64,000 nt of DNA from an uncultured delta proteobacterium. Its GTDB lineage: Bacteria; Myxococcota_A; UBA9160; JAFDET01. A model generated the notes under the pieces. It ran no database searches, was not told the origin of the DNA, and saw only the letters and a program-made list of their open reading frames with translations. Positions 61,692-64,000 of the stretch are shown here, piece by piece; positions within the stretch are counted from its first letter, which is position 1; every line of letters begins with the position of its first letter. The stretch covers positions 1-64,000 of the forward strand of contig CAMYLJ010000028.1 in assembly GCA_947259215.1 (NCBI GenBank), read 5' to 3'. The translations under genes and the position numbers were made by a program.

Positions 61692-61791
61692 GCCCGGAGC
61701 CTAGCGGCCCGGCCTGGCCTCTTCCTCGACACATCGCGCCCTTCGGCCCCACTTCTCCAGGAGGCCGCATCCGGCCAGGCAGGAGTGGTTC

Positions 61792-62775
61792 ATGCGCAGG
61801 CCGTGCAGGGGGATCGCCTCGGGGGTCGCGCTGGCCGTGGGGCTCGCCGCGGGGCTCGGGGCCGGGGAATCCGGCGCCGCCAGCGTCTCGGTGCTCACGT
61901 ACAACGTGGCCGGGCTGCCGGAGGGGATCTCCAGCTCGAATCCCAGCGTGCACATGCCGCAGATCAGCCCGCTCCTGAACGGGTACGACCTGGTGCTGGC
62001 CCAGGAGGACTTCGCCTTCCACCCGGAGCTGGCCTCCCAGGCCGCGCACCCGCACCAGTCCGGCTCCTTCCCCGACGATTCCTTCAATGCGGACGGCCTC
62101 AACCGCTTCTCGCTCTCCGCGTTCGCGAACCACACCCGCATCACCTGGGACGAGTGCTTCGGCGTGCTCAGCGACGGATCGGACTGCCTCACGACGAAGG
62201 GGCTCTCGTTCGCGCGCCACGAGATCGTGCCGGGCGGCTTCGTCGACGTATACAACTGGCACGCGGACGCCGGAGGCGATCCGGGCAGCAACGCGGCGCG
62301 CCGGAGCAACCTGCGGCAGCTCGCCGCCGCGATCGTCGCCAACTCGGCGGGACACGCGGTGATCGTGGGTGGCGACAGCAACAGCCGCTACACCGACGTG
62401 GAGGACATCGTACCGGAGCTGCTCGACACGGCCGGCCTGCTGGACGTGTGGGTGGAGCTCTCGCGGGCCGGCGACCGGCCCGGTGCGGGCCCGCGCAACG
62501 ACACGGGCTGCGCCACGGATCTGACCGGCGGGGACTGCGAGCTGATCGACAAGATCTTCTACCGCAGCAGCGCGTCGGTCCGGCTGACCCCGATCGACTA
62601 CGACGTCCCGGATGCCGTCTTCAGCGACGTGACCGACGGTGGTCCGCTCTCGGACCACGAGCCCGTCTCGGCCGTGTTCGACGTGCAGCTCGTCCCGGAG
62701 CCCGCGCTGGGCCTGCTGCTCGCTCTGGCGGGCGCGTCGCTGGCGGCGCGGCGGCGCCGGAAGGCTCGCGCGTAG
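61792..62775 (+). CDS. Exported endonuclease/exonuclease/phosphatase with PEP-CTERM tail
   Basis: The 327-residue protein has a signal peptide (GIASGVALAVGLAAGLGAG) and an EEP/DNase-I-like domain. Its motifs are VLTYNVAGLPEG, LVLAQEDF with the metal Glu, FVDVYNWHADAGGD, VIVGGDSNSRYTD and PLSDHEPVSAVF. This is closest to bacterial sphingomyelinase-C-like or phospholipid-specific members. The last 26 residues form a PEP-CTERM signal: VPEPALGLLLALAGASLAAR, then a basic end RRRKARA. It is therefore probably processed by an exosortase, which is not in the window. It is divergent from the lipocalin gene by 100 bases. Confidence 0.85.
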   Translation: MRRPCRGIASGVALAVGLAAGLGAGESGAASVSVLTYNVAGLPEGISSSNPSVHMPQISPLLNGYDLVLAQEDFAFHPELASQAAHPHQSGSFPDDSFNADGLNRFSLSAFANHTRITWDECFGVLSDGSDCLTTKGLSFARHEIVPGGFVDVYNWHADAGGDPGSNAARRSNLRQLAAAIVANSAGHAVIVGGDSNSRYTDVEDIVPELLDTAGLLDVWVELSRAGDRPGAGPRNDTGCATDLTGGDCELIDKIFYRSSASVRLTPIDYDVPDAVFSDVTDGGPLSDHEPVSAVFDVQLVPEPALGLLLALAGASLAARRRRKARA

Positions 62776-62797
62776 GACGCCTCCGGGAGAGCCCCGG

Positions 62798-63567
62798 TCA
62801 GCGCACCCGACGCAGGTAGCCCCGGATCGTATTGGTCAGCCGGAAGCGCTCCCTGCTCGCATCGACGGTCCAGCCCGGGTTGGCGGCCAGGAATGCGTCG
62901 ATGGCTCCGAGGGCGTCCAGCGGAGAGTCCTGCACGATCACGTAGCTTCCCACCGCGACGAGCGGGGCGTAGGCCTGGAGCTCGGCCGCCACGTGCTCCT
63001 CGGTGTGGAGCGAGTCGAGCAGCACCAGTACGCGCTTGCCCTCTGCCTGGCGCTGGACCTCGGCCACGATCTCCGGCGCCGTGGAGCTTCCGAGCAGGAA
63101 ATCCACCCGGCTTCGGGTGATGGTGTGCCGCCTGGCCTGCGGCTCGCGCTGGTCCTCGATGTCGATGGTGACGACCCGACCCTCCGGGTTCACCTCTCCC
63201 AGGACCAGGGCCCAGAGCATCGCGCTGCCACCGTGGTAGCTCCCGGTCTCGACGATCAGGTCCGGGGCGACTTCGTGGATGATCTCATCACGATCCAGGC
63301 GTCGAGCGGGTTCTGGACGGTCGTGACGCCCAGGAACTTGCTCTGGTAGACGGGTTTGTGCTTGGCCCAGACCCTCCAGAACTGCTGAATGGCCTCGCGT
63401 TCCTCGCTCCCGCTGATATCACCACGCTGGGACAGCTGTTCGCCGAAGAGCTGCTGGTTGGTCGGGCGCTCCACGCGCTCGGCTTCGGCCTGGGGCGTCG
63501 GCTCGCCACATCCCGCTACCAGCAGCACCGCCAGCATCGCGGCCCACGGACATCGATCTCGTGCCAT
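62798..63567 (-). pseudogene. CmcI-like (cephalosporin hydroxylase family) lipoprotein gene with frameshift
   Basis: From ATG 63567 the frame encodes a signal peptide with lipobox VAGC (CGEPTPQAEAERVERP), then FWRVWAKHKPVYQSKFLGVT and QNPLDAWIV; this runs out at 63256. In the next frame the family continues at once: DEIIHEVAPDLIVETGSYHG, then SAMLWALVLGEVNPEGRVVT and VDFLLGSSTAPEIVAEV, to the stop at 62798. A one-base deletion near 63285-63290 joins them. CmcI-like proteins are SAM-dependent methyltransferase folds. The gene is probably broken, or there is an assembly error; a single missing base would make a 256-residue exported protein. Confidence 0.75.
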
Positions 63568-63584
63568 TTCTCTCCCGCCGCCCC

Positions 63585-64000
63585 CTAGAGGCGGCCCTCC
63601 GCCATCAGGTCCACCGGATCCCGCAGCTCCACGGCGCCGAGGTAGCCCCCGGCCGAGGCCAGGGCGTCGTGAGCGGCGTATCCGAGCAGCTCCTGGGCGT
63701 GACGGGGCAGGCTGCGCGCGACGTCCGGGGGGGTCGTGAGGTAGTGGTTCTCCTCGGTGCGCAGCCAGCCCAGCACGTAGGAGAGGTGCATGCCACGCCG
63801 CCACTGGTCGCTCGTGGTGTTGGCGCCGCCCTGGTGGATGGTGGAGCCGAGGTAGACGACGGCCGCACCCGCGGGCATCTCGGCCGCCACGAAGTCCTCC
63901 TCCTTCGGCTCGCGCTCGAGGGGCCAGCGGTGGCTGCCCGGGATCAGCCGGGTGGCGCCGTTGTCGGCGCTGAAGTCACACAGGGCGATGACCGACGCCA
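63585..64000 (-). CDS. Phytanoyl-CoA dioxygenase (PhyH) family, partial (5' end beyond window)
   Basis: The last 138 residues of a minus-strand gene that begins outside the window. It has the C-terminal half of a PhyH Fe(II)/2-oxoglutarate double-stranded beta-helix: CDFSADNGATRLIPGSHRWP, VVYLGSTIHQGGANTTSDQW with the distal iron His, and RRGMHLSYVLGWLRTEENHY. The N-terminal H-x-D pair is not in view. PhyH enzymes hydroxylate branched acyl-CoAs or other lipophilic molecules. It is 17 bases upstream of the frameshifted CmcI-like gene on the same strand and may be co-transcribed with it. Confidence 0.85.
   Translation of the reverse strand, partial: ASVIALCDFSADNGATRLIPGSHRWPLEREPKEEDFVAAEMPAGAAVVYLGSTIHQGGANTTSDQWRRGMHLSYVLGWLRTEENHYLTTPPDVARSLPRHAQELLGYAAHDALASAGGYLGAVELRDPVDLMAEGRL

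Overview
The window is GC-rich chromosomal DNA, densely coding on both strands, with many 4-base ATGA/GTGA gene overlaps and frequent GTG starts. No rRNA, complete tRNA, phage or plasmid genes are visible. Lipoproteins with a canonical lipobox, a DUF748/AsmA-like envelope protein, a PEP-CTERM sorting tail, twin-arginine leaders, F420-type oxidoreductases, Baeyer-Villiger monooxygenases, MaoC hydratases and lipid-transfer thiolases occur together. This combination suggests an uncultured high-GC, diderm, aerobic lipid- or steroid-degrading lineage, for example Myxococcota, another deltaproteobacterial group or Binatota. That placement is an inference; no marker gene in the window fixes it.

Layout. 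1-6381: end of a glutathione-synthetase-like ATP-grasp gene, a DUF748 envelope protein, a coiled-coil stress protein, a BON lipoprotein, a Na+/Ca2+ antiporter and a eukaryote-type (GT3) glycogen synthase. 6382-12880: an accessory patch punctuated by three copies of the same tRNA 3' end (T-arm plus acceptor plus CCA). It carries a BrnT-type toxin with an Xre antitoxin, an amidohydrolase pseudogene with an amber stop, an extended SDR, a YtcJ-like amidohydrolase, a 5'-damaged YceI gene, an orphan membrane protein and an aminotransferase scrap. 12888-20398: hemolysin-III protein, split-barrel lipoprotein, Tat-exported aldo/keto reductase, a six-repeat beta-propeller, and a 1100-residue zinc-ribbon/cyclase/AAA/TPR signalling protein. 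20400-23855: a tightly packed operon of a small unknown protein, a DyP-type peroxidase and an unusual P450. 23980-31567: gene remnants, then a catabolic locus (FAD amine oxidase-like, SDR, MFS, FGGY kinase, sphingosine-phosphate-lyase-like PLP enzyme).

31637-39840: GH13 amylase-family enzyme, UbiB/ABC1 kinase-like protein, Rid and VOC proteins, LiaF-like protein, a GMC dehydrogenase with its Tat-exported small subunit, and an SDR. 39858-44846 (minus): a six-gene acyl-CoA operon of two MaoC-fold proteins, a BVMO, a cupin, a thiolase and a DUF35 protein, resembling steroid side-chain or ring-cleavage machinery. 44972-48150: cysteine-rich secreted protein, a second cyclase/TPR sensor and a frameshifted small membrane gene. 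48137-55682: a thiolase divergent from a second BVMO operon (BVMO, enoyl-CoA hydratase, Zn-ADH, Ddn-like, Rossmann reductase, LLM oxidoreductase). 55691-59585 (minus): an HTTM protein pair with a lipoprotein, then a nucleotidyltransferase two-gene module with its own palindromic operator. 59732-64000: MaoC plus CoA-ester lyase, lipocalin, a PEP-CTERM phosphodiesterase, a frameshifted CmcI-like gene and the 3' part of a phytanoyl-CoA dioxygenase.

The two BVMO/thiolase operons, the MaoC/lyase pair, the P450/peroxidase unit and the PhyH gene all point to oxidative breakdown of lipids or cyclic terpenoids. No dedicated transcription regulator is seen apart from the Xre antitoxin.
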